From Actinomycetota bacterium (lineage in GTDB: Bacteria > Actinomycetota > Thermoleophilia > Solirubrobacterales > Thermoleophilaceae), in NCBI GenBank assembly GCA_005885165.1, contig VAXR01000081.1:1-17336 (forward strand): DNA of 17,336 bases, read 5' to 3'. Position 1 is the first letter of the stretch; each line of letters begins with the position of its first letter. The position numbers and the translations under genes were made by a program. Below the pieces are notes generated by a model. It searched no databases and was not told where the DNA came from. It was given only the letters and a program-made list of their open reading frames with translations. Below are positions 1 to 6,649 of the stretch, in pieces.

Positions 1-36
1 CTTCTGCGGCAACGCGAGTGGAGAGCGTCCCGCGTT

Positions 37-52
37 TCCACGGAAACGTGGA
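37..52. terminator. Short hairpin downstream of dprE2, possible terminator
   Basis: On the plus strand TCCACG (37-42) pairs with CGTGGA (47-52) around a GAAA tetraloop. It lies about 50 bases past the dprE2 stop (dprE2 reads leftward), so it could end the ubiA-dprE1-dprE2 transcript. No T-tract follows it on either strand. The rest of 1-100 has no gene I can support; it also holds the 10-bp palindrome GAGACGTCTC (76-85) and a second CGGAAACG (88-95) that copies 41-48. Confidence 0.35.
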
Positions 53-100
53 CGCAGCCCCGAGAAGCGAGGACTGAGACGTCTCCGCGGAAACGCCTGC

Positions 101-862
101 TCAGATGTCCAGCCGGCGGAAGATGGGCCGTGGCAGGTGGCGCAGGCCCGACATGACGACCCGCAGCGGGCCCGGCACCCAGACCGTGTGCGCGTTCCGC
201 CGCAGCCCGCTTGCGATCGCCTCCGCGACCGCGTCGGCGTCGGCGGCCAGCGGCGCCTCATCCAGTCCGGCCGTCATCTTCGTGCGGACGAATCCCGGCC
301 GCACCACCATCACCTGAACGCCGCTTCCGTGGAGCGAGTCGCCAAGCCCCTGGGCGAAGGCGTCGAGACCCGCCTTCGAGGAGCCGTAGACGAAGTTCGA
401 CCTGCGCGCGCGCTCCCCCGCGACCGACGACAGGTACACGATCGTCCCGTGACCCTGGGCGCTCAGCCGCTCGGCGATGGGGATGCTCACGGACACCGCG
501 CCCGTGTAGTTCGCCTCCACGAGCTCGACGGCCGCGGACTCGTCGTGCATCAGCGCCGATTGGTCGCCGAGGAGCCCGAACGCGACGAGCACGCAGTCGA
601 TGTCGCCGTCGCGGTCGAACACGTCGTCCACGAACAACCGGTGCGATCCGAAGTCCGTGGCGTCGAACGCGACCGTGTCCACGTCGGTCGCCCCCGCCTC
701 GCGCAGCTCGGCAGCGAGCGGCTCGGCCCGCGCAGGGTCGCGGGCAGCCAGCACCACGCGCCGCGTGCGGTCGGCCACGAGCCGGCGGGCCGTGGCGGCC
801 GCGATGTCCGAGGTGCCGCCGAGCACCAGCAGCGACTGCACGGCTCCCACGGCGTCCCTCAA
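101..862 (-). CDS. dprE2: DprE2-like decaprenylphosphoryl-2-keto-ribose reductase (SDR family)
   Basis: This is the NADH-dependent short-chain reductase expected to reduce the 2-keto-ribose intermediate made by DprE1 to polyprenyl-phosphoryl-arabinose. It has an N-terminal Rossmann motif (LLVLGGTSDIA), NYTGAVS, a serine in YLSSVAGE, the catalytic pair YGSSK and RPGFVRTKM. The C-terminus RPIFRRLDI resembles mycobacterial DprE2. The TTG at 860-862 gives 253 residues, close to the mycobacterial length, and overlaps the dprE1 stop as TTGA; its N-terminus RDAVG also fits the family. A GTG at 848-850 with GAGGG five bases upstream is the main alternative start. The open frame continues to 1417, but that part is antisense shadow over dprE1. 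Function is assigned from family similarity and from the adjacent dprE1 and ubiA; confidence is high. Confidence 0.9.
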   Translation of the reverse strand: MRDAVGAVQSLLVLGGTSDIAAATARRLVADRTRRVVLAARDPARAEPLAAELREAGATDVDTVAFDATDFGSHRLFVDDVFDRDGDIDCVLVAFGLLGDQSALMHDESAAVELVEANYTGAVSVSIPIAERLSAQGHGTIVYLSSVAGERARRSNFVYGSSKAGLDAFAQGLGDSLHGSGVQVMVVRPGFVRTKMTAGLDEAPLAADADAVAEAIASGLRRNAHTVWVPGPLRVVMSGLRHLPRPIFRRLDI

Positions 863-2247
863 CGAAGGCCAAGCCTGCGCGAGAGGTCCGAGCGCATCAC
901 ACCGCGTGGATCGGCCCGCTCGACGATGGCGCGCCACTCGGGGAGCCGCGGGTACATCGCCTCGAGCAGGTCGGGGCGAAGGCGCGAGTCCTTCGCGAGA
1001 TAAACGCGGCCACCCGCCTCGGCGACCAGCTCGTCGAGACCGTCGAGGAGCGGACCCAGCCCGGGGACCGCGGCCGGAACGTCGAGAGCCAGCGTCCAGC
1101 CCTCGACCGGGAACGACAGGAGGCCTTGCTGCGCCCCGAAGCGCTTCAGCACCGCCAGGAACGACGGGCAACCGGAGCCGCTCAGGCGCTCGAGCGACTC
1201 GCGCAGCGCGTCCTCGCGTCCGAATGGCACGACGAGCTGGTACTGGAGGAAGCCGCTCGGCCCGTAGATCCGGTTCCAGTTCCGAACGGAGTCGAGCGGC
1301 CAGAAGAACGGACGCATGTGCTCGATCCGGCCGATCTCGCTGACCGGGGCGGAGCGGTAGTAGGCCTCGTTGAAGATGCGGACTGTCGAGCGCCGCAACA
1401 GCCCGGGCGGCGTCCACGGCGGGGCCGCCAGCTTCGTGCCGCCGGGGACGGCGAGCGCGCCGTTCCCCCGGCCGGCGGGCGCGAGATCGGCGCCGGCATG
1501 GTCGCCGCGGATCAGCACCGAGCGCCCGAGGCTGCGACCGCGCGCGAGGCAGTCGATCCAGGCCACCGAGTAGCGGTACTCGTCGTCGCGCGCCGACATA
1601 CGCGCCATCGCGTCGTCGAGGTCCCCGGCGCGCTCGCGGTCCACGGTCATGTAGGCGGACTCGACCCTCAGGAGCCGCAGCCGCGCGGACAGCACGATCC
1701 CGGTGAGCCCCATCCCGCCGGCCGTCGCATCGAACAGCTCGTCGCCGCGCGCGAGCCGAACTCGCTCGCCCGCGGGTGTCAAGAGCTCGAACCAGACCAC
1801 GTGGTCGCAGAAGGAGCCGTCGCGGTGATGGTTCTTCCCGTGCACGTCTGCGGCGATCGCGCCGCCGACCGTGACGTGCCAGGTACCCGGCGTGACCGGC
1901 ACGAAGAAGCCCATCGGGACGAGCAGCTGCACGAGCTGCTCGATGCTCACCCCGGCGTCGACCGTCGCCTCGCCCGCCTCCTCGTCGATCTCCCGGACGG
2001 CGGCCAGCAACGACATCGCGAGCACGCGGCCGCCGGCGTTCTGCGCGGCGTCGCCGTAGCTGCGGCCGAGCCCGCGCGCCAGCGCGCCGCGCGGACCGGC
2101 GCCCGCGAGCGCCTCGGCGACGTCATCCGCTGTGCGGGGCTCCACGACCTCCGCCCGGCTCGGCGCGGTCCGGCCCCAGCCGGTCAGCAGCCGCTCGTGC
2201 GCCTCGTCCGCAGCGCCGGTCTCGAGCTCAGCGGAGGAAGTAGACAC
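859..2247 (-). CDS. dprE1: DprE1-like decaprenylphosphoryl-ribose 2-oxidase (FAD-dependent)
   Basis: FAD-dependent oxidase that converts polyprenyl-phosphoryl-ribose to the 2-keto intermediate. At 462 residues it matches mycobacterial DprE1 (about 461) from end to end. Visible landmarks are LTGWGRTAPS (21-30), the FAD-binding stretch ARGLGRSYGD (57-66), HGKNHH (136-141), which carries the flavin-linked histidine region, GFLQYQ (332-337) and AKDSR (418-422) with the active-site lysine. The position aligned with the benzothiazinone-reactive Cys387 is Ala387 (GWTLALDV). The start is GTG at 2245-2247; it overlaps the 3' end of ubiA by 20 bases with no clear Shine-Dalgarno, so translation is probably coupled. 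The stop overlaps the dprE2 start. The identification is secure. The use of the arabinosyl donor in this organism is inferred. Confidence 0.95.
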   Translation of the reverse strand: MSTSSAELETGAADEAHERLLTGWGRTAPSRAEVVEPRTADDVAEALAGAGPRGALARGLGRSYGDAAQNAGGRVLAMSLLAAVREIDEEAGEATVDAGVSIEQLVQLLVPMGFFVPVTPGTWHVTVGGAIAADVHGKNHHRDGSFCDHVVWFELLTPAGERVRLARGDELFDATAGGMGLTGIVLSARLRLLRVESAYMTVDRERAGDLDDAMARMSARDDEYRYSVAWIDCLARGRSLGRSVLIRGDHAGADLAPAGRGNGALAVPGGTKLAAPPWTPPGLLRRSTVRIFNEAYYRSAPVSEIGRIEHMRPFFWPLDSVRNWNRIYGPSGFLQYQLVVPFGREDALRESLERLSGSGCPSFLAVLKRFGAQQGLLSFPVEGWTLALDVPAAVPGLGPLLDGLDELVAEAGGRVYLAKDSRLRPDLLEAMYPRLPEWRAIVERADPRGVMRSDLSRRLGLR

Positions 2248-3196
2248 CCGAACCGAACACCGCGATCCAGATCGCGGCGAGCGCGAGCAGCATCCGGTCG
2301 CCGAGCACGAGGTCCTCGGGCGACTCCCCGTGGCCCTGCTCGAGGAGCATCGCGTAGCGGAGGATGAACGTCACGAACGGGACGATCGAAAGCTCGTAGA
2401 GAGGGACCGACGCGTGCCTCGGCGCCATCGCGAAGGCCCAGAGGCAGTAGGCCGCGACGGTCACGCCCGAGGTCATCGTCCACACGTACTGCAGGTAGTT
2501 GCGCGAGTAGACGCCGAGCGTGGCCCGCACGTCGCCGCGGTCGTCGCCGAGGTCGATGTGCTCGCCGTGGCGCTTGCCCGAGACCATGAAGAGCGAGCCG
2601 AACGAGGTGACGATCAGGAACCAGCGCGAGAGCGGCACGTCGACGGCCACGCCGCCCGCCACGGCGCGGACGATGAACCCGGAGGCGATCGCGACGATGT
2701 CCAGCACCGGCTCGTGCTTCAGCCACAGCGTGTACGACGCCGTGATGACGATGTAGACGAGAAGCACCACCACGAACTCGAGGCGCAGCACGAATCCCAG
2801 CCCGAGCGCCGCCGCGATCAGCGCGATGCCCGTCACGAGTGCCAGCCGCTCCCCAACGTGCCCCGCCGCGATCATCCTGTGCCGCTTCGTGGGGTGGCGC
2901 CTGTCGGCCTCGAGGTCGCGCACGTCGTTCAGCAGGTAGGTGCCGCTCGAGATCAGGCAGAACGCGCCGAAGGCGATGCCCACGCGCGCGAGCGTGTGAC
3001 CGTGGCTCAGCACCCCGGCCGCGCCCGGCGCCGCGAACACGAGGACGTTCTTCGCCCACTGCTTCGGGCGGAGCGCTCGGATGAGCGCCCCGAGCTTCGA
3101 AGGCGGGGGTGGCGCAGGCGGCGGCGCCGTCCTCGGCTCTACCGCGGTCGCCTCGGCCGGCTCCGCCGCCGGCAGCGTTTCGAGCCCCTCGGCCAC
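2228..3196 (-). CDS. ubiA: UbiA-family 5-phosphoribosyl-1-diphosphate:polyprenyl-phosphate transferase (DPPR synthase)
   Basis: Integral-membrane prenyltransferase of the Rv3806c type, which transfers phosphoribose from PRPP onto polyprenyl phosphate, the first committed step towards polyprenyl-phosphoryl-arabinose. The protein is 322 residues, slightly longer than Rv3806c (about 302), with a proline-rich cytoplasmic N-terminus (residues 22-33). The family signature RPKQWAKN (43-50) is followed by the first aspartate motif NDVRDLEAD (90-98) and HPTKRHR (101-107). The second loop has SGKRHGEH and SRNYLQYVW. Multiple hydrophobic helices follow. The GTG start at 3194-3196 has no Shine-Dalgarno, but TACAAT lies nine bases upstream, which suggests a leaderless transcript. 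It overlaps dprE1 downstream, so the three genes form one operon. Presence of dprE1/dprE2 makes the DPPR role much more likely than menaquinone or heme prenylation. Confidence 0.92.
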   Translation of the reverse strand: MAEGLETLPAAEPAEATAVEPRTAPPPAPPPPSKLGALIRALRPKQWAKNVLVFAAPGAAGVLSHGHTLARVGIAFGAFCLISSGTYLLNDVRDLEADRRHPTKRHRMIAAGHVGERLALVTGIALIAAALGLGFVLRLEFVVVLLVYIVITASYTLWLKHEPVLDIVAIASGFIVRAVAGGVAVDVPLSRWFLIVTSFGSLFMVSGKRHGEHIDLGDDRGDVRATLGVYSRNYLQYVWTMTSGVTVAAYCLWAFAMAPRHASVPLYELSIVPFVTFILRYAMLLEQGHGESPEDLVLGDRMLLALAAIWIAVFGSGVYFLR

Positions 3197-3205
3197 GAGG
3201 CGCGA

Positions 3206-3211
3206 ATTGTA
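3206..3211 (-). promoter_or_regulatory. Putative -10 box of a leaderless ubiA-dprE1-dprE2 promoter
   Basis: Reading the minus strand, CCTACAAT ends nine bases before the ubiA GTG, with no Shine-Dalgarno in between. No good -35 is visible (TTGCGG lies 14 bases upstream, too close). The same CCTACAMT arrangement precedes yqeY and hadA. This is inferred from sequence only. Confidence 0.5.
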
Positions 3212-3237
3212 GGAGCGGCCGGTGCCCGCAAGCCCCA

Positions 3238-3255
3238 GGCGCCGGGGCGGGCGCC
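3238..3255. terminator. GGCGCC hairpin after msrB
   Basis: Two GGCGCC copies (3238-3243 and 3250-3255) form a six-base-pair stem with a six-base loop, starting four bases after the msrB stop on the minus strand and just upstream of the putative ubiA promoter. There is no T-tract, so it is only a weak terminator candidate. It may instead be GC-rich chance structure. Confidence 0.25.
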
Positions 3256-3259
3256 GCCG

Positions 3260-3664
3260 CTATCCGGCCTGCTCAGGCTCGAGCTGGAGGGAGCAAGAGT
3301 TGATGCAGTAGCGCTGGCCGGTCGGCTGAGGGCCGTCGTCGAACACGTGGCCGAGGTGCCCGCCGCAGGTCGCGCACACCGCCTCGGTGCGGATCATCCC
3401 GTGGCTTCGGTCCTCGCGCAGCTCGACGCCGCCCTCGTCCATCGGCTCGTAGAAGCTCGGCCACCCGGTGCCGGAGTCGAACTTCGTGTCCGAGCTGAAG
3501 AGGTCCGCTCCGCACGCGGCGCACTTGTACGTTCCGCTGTCCTTGGCGTAGACGTACTTGCCGGTGAAGGGCGGCTCGGTGCCCTGGCGGCGCAGGATCT
3601 CGTACTGCTCGGGGGTGAGCTCGCGGCGCCACTCCTCGTCTGTCTTCTCGATCTTCTGGGGCAT
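3260..3664 (-). CDS. msrB: Peptide-methionine (R)-S-oxide reductase MsrB
   Basis: Reduces methionine-R-sulfoxide in oxidised proteins. Two zinc-binding CxxC pairs are visible (C48/C51 in CAAC and C97/C100 in CATC), then FDSGTGWPSF, RTEAVC, GHLGHVF and the catalytic cysteine C120 in RYCINS. The length of 134 residues is normal for the family. I chose ATG 3662-3664 because GGAGG sits five bases upstream; a TTG at 3689-3691 would add nine residues. The usual recycling cysteine in the FxSxxGWPSF segment is Thr here, while an extra Cys124 follows the catalytic one by four residues. The gene is divergent from the lipoprotein gene at 3847. A possible promoter TTGCAC-N18-TAGACC lies within 3703-3726 on the minus strand, but it is weak. 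Confidence 0.96.
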   Translation of the reverse strand: MPQKIEKTDEEWRRELTPEQYEILRRQGTEPPFTGKYVYAKDSGTYKCAACGADLFSSDTKFDSGTGWPSFYEPMDEGGVELREDRSHGMIRTEAVCATCGGHLGHVFDDGPQPTGQRYCINSCSLQLEPEQAG

Positions 3665-3669
3665 TCGAT

Positions 3670-3674
3670 CCTCC
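3670..3674 (-). promoter_or_regulatory. Shine-Dalgarno that sets the msrB start
   Basis: GGAGG, five bases upstream of ATG 3662-3664. It favours this ATG over the upstream in-frame TTG at 3689-3691. Confidence 0.8.
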
Positions 3675-3831
3675 GGTCGGCTGTCGTTCAAGCGTAGGTC
3701 TATTGATCAAGTCCCGCTGAGTGCAAGCCGCGTTACAGCACGGATAACCTGCCGCGGTTCGGGTAGGGGGGTCTTTGAACTCAACTGCTCGTGATTCGAC
3801 CTGGCTCCGCTCGGTGGGGGCCAGCACCGAT

Positions 3832-3837
3832 AGGAGG
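3832..3837 (+). promoter_or_regulatory. Shine-Dalgarno of the lipoprotein gene
   Basis: AGGAGG, nine bases before TTG 3847-3849. This sets the start near a normal lipoprotein signal peptide rather than at the TTG at 3775. An ATC codon at 3844-3846 would have better spacing (six bases) but would be a very rare start. Confidence 0.7.
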
Positions 3838-3846
3838 ATTCGCATC

Positions 3847-4722
3847 TTGAGAAAAGGTCACACGACCCTGATCTGGACCATGGTCGCCCTGCTCGTGCCC
3901 GCGCTGGCGGTCGCGGGCTGCGGCAAGAGCAAGAAGAAGTCGACGGCGGCATCGACGCTCGACGTCACGGTCTCGGAGTCCGGCAAGTCCGCCAAGTACT
4001 CGGTCCCGTCGAGCGTGAAGGGCGGGCTCGTGCGCGTGACCATTGCAAACCACGGCAAGGCGCCCCATGCGGCACAGCTCGTGCGGCTGGAGGGGAATCA
4101 CACCGTCCAGGACGCGCTGAAGATCATCAACAGCCAGAGCAACAACACGAAGGTGCCGAACTGGATCCACGGTGAGGGAGGCGTCGGGGCAGCGCCGCCG
4201 GGCGCGCCGGTGTCCGCGACGGTCGTTCTTCCGGCCGGCAAGTACTTCGTCGCCGATCTCGGCGGCCCGGGCTCGAGCGGCCCGCCGGGCTACGCGGAGT
4301 TCACTGTGACGTCGGGGCCCTCCGGCAGCCTGCCGTCGACGCCGACGACGATCACCGCCGCCAACCCCTCCAAGGACAAGTACAAGTGGGAGGTGTCCGG
4401 GTCGCTGAAGAGCGGCGCGAGCGATCTCACCTTCGTCTCAAAGGGCAAGAACACGATCCACTTCATCGGCGCATTCCGTCTGAACGGCAACGCGTCGAAG
4501 GAGCAGGTCATCAAGGCCCTGAAGTCGAACGGCAAGCCGCCGAGCTTCGTGGACACGAGCTCGTTTGCAAACACGGCCGTGCTGGACAGCGGCAAGTCGG
4601 ACGTCACCCCATTCCGGTTCTCGAAGCCGGGCAAGTACGTGCTGTTCTGCCCGCTCAGCGACCGAGACGGCCGCAAGCCGCACTTCGAGGAGGGCCTGCT
4701 GACGACCGTCGACGTCAAGTAG
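3847..4722 (+). CDS. Secreted lipoprotein with two cupredoxin-like domains
   Basis: The TTG start gives a short positive N-terminus, a hydrophobic stretch (residues 8-22) and a lipobox VAGC with the lipidated cysteine at 25, followed by a lysine-rich linker, so the protein should be anchored to the outer face of the membrane. Two beta-rich repeats follow. Each has a VTIANHG- or NTIHFIG-like strand and ends in an AGKYFVADL- or PGKYVLFCPL-like strand, typical of cupredoxin folds (about 38-155 and 175-291). Only the second repeat keeps a possible copper set (His205, Cys268, His279), and the Cys-His spacing is longer than in classical type-1 sites with no obvious methionine. The first has lost the cysteine. 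It stands alone, between divergent msrB and the convergent MarR-GNAT gene. I cannot name a substrate. Confidence 0.8.
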   Translation: MRKGHTTLIWTMVALLVPALAVAGCGKSKKKSTAASTLDVTVSESGKSAKYSVPSSVKGGLVRVTIANHGKAPHAAQLVRLEGNHTVQDALKIINSQSNNTKVPNWIHGEGGVGAAPPGAPVSATVVLPAGKYFVADLGGPGSSGPPGYAEFTVTSGPSGSLPSTPTTITAANPSKDKYKWEVSGSLKSGASDLTFVSKGKNTIHFIGAFRLNGNASKEQVIKALKSNGKPPSFVDTSSFANTAVLDSGKSDVTPFRFSKPGKYVLFCPLSDRDGRKPHFEEGLLTTVDVK

Positions 4723-4753
4723 CCGCCGACTCGCCCAAGTAGCGAACGGATCG

Positions 4754-4787
4754 CCCTGCGCCGCCCGCATCACGCGGGCGGCGCGGG
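4754..4787. terminator. Strong bidirectional hairpin between convergent genes
   Basis: GCGCCGCCCGC (4758-4768) pairs perfectly with GCGGGCGGCGC (4774-4784) around ATCAC. CCT/GGG can extend the stem to 14 pairs with one wobble. It lies between the 3' ends of the lipoprotein gene and the MarR-GNAT gene, where a shared terminator would be expected. There is no T-tract on either strand, as is common in GC-rich actinobacteria. Confidence 0.7.
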
Positions 4788-4794
4788 ACTCCGC

Positions 4795-5736
4795 CTACAA
4801 ACGAAGGCGCATGTGCTGGCCGCGCACTCGCGGCCCGAACTTCTCGTGCGCCTCCTCGTCGACGGGCTCGAAGCCCGCGCCGTCGTAGATCGGGCGGGCG
4901 GAGGTGAGGACGTCGTTGGTCCAGAGCGTCATCTCTCGGTAACCGGCCGCACGCGCGAACGACACGCACTCGTCGACCAGCCGGCGGCCGACGCCCAGCC
5001 CGCGGAAGCGCGGCTCGACGAGCAGTAGGCGGAGCTGGGCGATCGGGCGAGACTTCGCGACGCACAGGATGCACCCGGCGCGCACCCCGCCGTGCGCCTC
5101 GGCGATCCACGCGCGCTCGCGCGAGGGATCCCGCGATGCGGCGAATTCGGCGACGATCTCTGCGACCAGCGCCTCGAAGCGCGCGTCCCACCCGTGCTCG
5201 CGCGCGTAGAGCGCGCCGTGCCGCTCAACGATCCAGCCGAGGTCGCCGGGAAGTGGCTCCCGCAGCCGGACCGCGGGTTCCGGACCGGATCCGTTGCCGA
5301 GCGCCCGCCGGATCGAGCCCATCGCGCTCACCACCTCCTCCTGACCCGAGTCGTCAAGGCGCGAGAGCAGGCCGCCGATCTCCGCCGCCGAGCGCCGGTC
5401 GAGCACCCGGAACCGCCCGCGCCCGCGCCGTGTAAGCCGAACGACCTGGCGTCTGCGATCCCGCTCGGACCGTCCTCTCGTGGCGATCCCGGCCGCCTCG
5501 AATCGGGCGAGGATCCGGCTCAGGTACCCGGCGTCGAGATCGAGCTCGCGCCGCAGCTCGACGACCTCGGTCTCTTCGCGCTTGGCCAGCTCGAAGATCA
5601 CGCGCCCCTCGGTGAGCGAGTACGGGGTCCCGAGGAAGCGGTCCCCGAGTAGCCCGATCAGCGGCGTGTAGAAGCGGTTGAACGCGCGGACCGCCGCGAC
5701 GCGCTCTTCATCGATCCTGGACTCGGCACTCGGCAT
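4795..5736 (-). CDS. MarR-family regulator fused to a GNAT acetyltransferase
   Basis: A 313-residue two-domain protein. Residues 10-145 form a MarR winged helix: YSLTEGRVIFEL, the recognition helix around DAGYLSRILARFEAAG (68-83), and the wing SERDRRRQVVRLT (90-102). Residues 155-313 form a GNAT domain with the acetyl-CoA motif RGLGVG (245-250) and the C-terminal YDGAGF (284-289). Such fusions are a known architecture; most have no known substrate. ATG 5734-5736 is preceded directly by a perfect palindrome (5737-5757), leaving no room for a Shine-Dalgarno, so autoregulation and a very short leader are likely. The era stop is 31 bases upstream, so read-through from the era operon is possible. 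Function is inferred from domains only; the acetylated target is unknown. Confidence 0.9.
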   Translation of the reverse strand: MPSAESRIDEERVAAVRAFNRFYTPLIGLLGDRFLGTPYSLTEGRVIFELAKREETEVVELRRELDLDAGYLSRILARFEAAGIATRGRSERDRRRQVVRLTRRGRGRFRVLDRRSAAEIGGLLSRLDDSGQEEVVSAMGSIRRALGNGSGPEPAVRLREPLPGDLGWIVERHGALYAREHGWDARFEALVAEIVAEFAASRDPSRERAWIAEAHGGVRAGCILCVAKSRPIAQLRLLLVEPRFRGLGVGRRLVDECVSFARAAGYREMTLWTNDVLTSARPIYDGAGFEPVDEEAHEKFGPRVRGQHMRLRL

Positions 5737-5757
5737 TTCTTTGACTCAGTCAAAGAA
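5737..5757. promoter_or_regulatory. Perfect 21-bp palindrome, probable MarR operator
   Basis: Half sites TTCTTTGACT (5737-5746) and AGTCAAAGAA (5748-5757) around a single C. It abuts the start codon of the MarR-GNAT gene. A possible -10, TATTCT on the minus strand, begins just upstream and overlaps the distal half site. MarR dimers usually bind such inverted repeats and repress their own gene, so this is probably the autoregulatory operator. Confidence 0.8.
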
Positions 5758-5767
5758 TACTTGCCAC

Positions 5768-6649
5768 CTACTCGATGCCGAGCCGGTCGAGCAGCGCCTC
5801 GTCGCGGCGCCAGCCCTTTCGCACGCGCACCGAGAGATCGAGGTGCACGTGCCGCCCTGTGAGCGCCTCGATCTCACGCCGCGCGGCAGCGCCCACGTCG
5901 CGGACCATCCGGCCGCCGGCGCCGATCAAGATGCCCTTCTGCGACTCGGTCTCGGCCCACAGCCGCGCGACGATCACCGCCAGGCCGTCCTCCCGCTCCC
6001 CGACCTCGTCGATCTCGACCTCGACGGCGTGCGGAAGCTCGTCGCGGGTCCGGGCGAGGACCTGCTCGCGGATCAGCTCGGCGAGCCGGACGCGCTCGGG
6101 CAGGTCCGTCCGGTCGTCCACCGGGTAGAGGAACGGCCCCTCCGGGAGCAGCCCGACGAGGCACTCGACGAGCTCCGGCACGCCCGCGCCGGTCCGGGCG
6201 CTCACCGGGAAGACCTCGCCGTCGAGCGGCAACTCCGCGGCCGCCTCCAGTGCGGCAGCGGTACGACCGCGGTCCAGAAGGTCCACCTTGTTCACGACGA
6301 TTACGGCCGGCATCCGTGCGCGCGACGTCGCCTCGGCGATGAACCGGTCGCCCGGGCCCACTCCCTGCTGGCCGTTCAGGACGAGCAGCGCCGCGTCGGA
6401 CTCCTCGAGCTCGCGCTCCATGCGCGCCTGCATCCGCTCGGTCAGCGGATCGCGCGGGCGCTGCACGCCCGGCAGGTCGACCAGCACCATCTGCCAGTCC
6501 TCATGGGTCGCGATCCCCCGGATCGCCCGACGGGTGGTCTGCGGGCGCTCGGAGACGATCGCCACCTTCTCCCCCACCAGCCTGTTCAAGAGCGTCGACT
6601 TGCCCACGTTCGGCCGGCCCGCGAGCGCGACGAATCCGGCGCGCGTCAC
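5768..6649 (-). CDS. era: GTPase Era
   Basis: Ribosome-assembly GTPase acting on 16S rRNA and the 30S subunit. The protein has 293 residues, normal for Era. The G1 loop is GRPNVGKS (11-18), the switch region has SERPQTTR, G3 is DLPG (58-61), G4 NKVD (120-123) and G5 SARTG (150-154). The C-terminal KH domain has the IGAGG loop (242-246) and ends near RVRKGWRRD. The GTG start at 6647-6649 overlaps the ybeY stop as GTGA, so the two are translationally coupled. G3 differs from the usual DTPG by Thr to Leu, a small but real oddity. The order phoH-ybeY-era is a conserved cluster in many bacteria, which supports the call. Confidence 0.97.
   Translation of the reverse strand: MTRAGFVALAGRPNVGKSTLLNRLVGEKVAIVSERPQTTRRAIRGIATHEDWQMVLVDLPGVQRPRDPLTERMQARMERELEESDAALLVLNGQQGVGPGDRFIAEATSRARMPAVIVVNKVDLLDRGRTAAALEAAAELPLDGEVFPVSARTGAGVPELVECLVGLLPEGPFLYPVDDRTDLPERVRLAELIREQVLARTRDELPHAVEVEIDEVGEREDGLAVIVARLWAETESQKGILIGAGGRMVRDVGAAARREIEALTGRHVHLDLSVRVRKGWRRDEALLDRLGIE

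Noticed and set aside
863..1417. Upstream 185-residue extension of the dprE2 frame
   Set aside because: It overlaps dprE1 in another frame and lacks SDR similarity; DprE2 homologs start at about 862.
211..2367. 718-residue plus-strand open frame across the dprE region
   Set aside because: Antisense to dprE1/dprE2, Arg/Pro-rich composition, no family pattern. It is a side effect of high GC.
2132..3697. 521-residue plus-strand open frame over ubiA and msrB
   Set aside because: Composition is extreme (Arg, His, Glu, Val) and it lies fully antisense to well-matched genes.
3703..3726. msrB promoter TTGCAC-N18-TAGACC as a separate feature
   Set aside because: The -10 matches only half of the consensus. 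I mention it under msrB but cannot support it as a feature.
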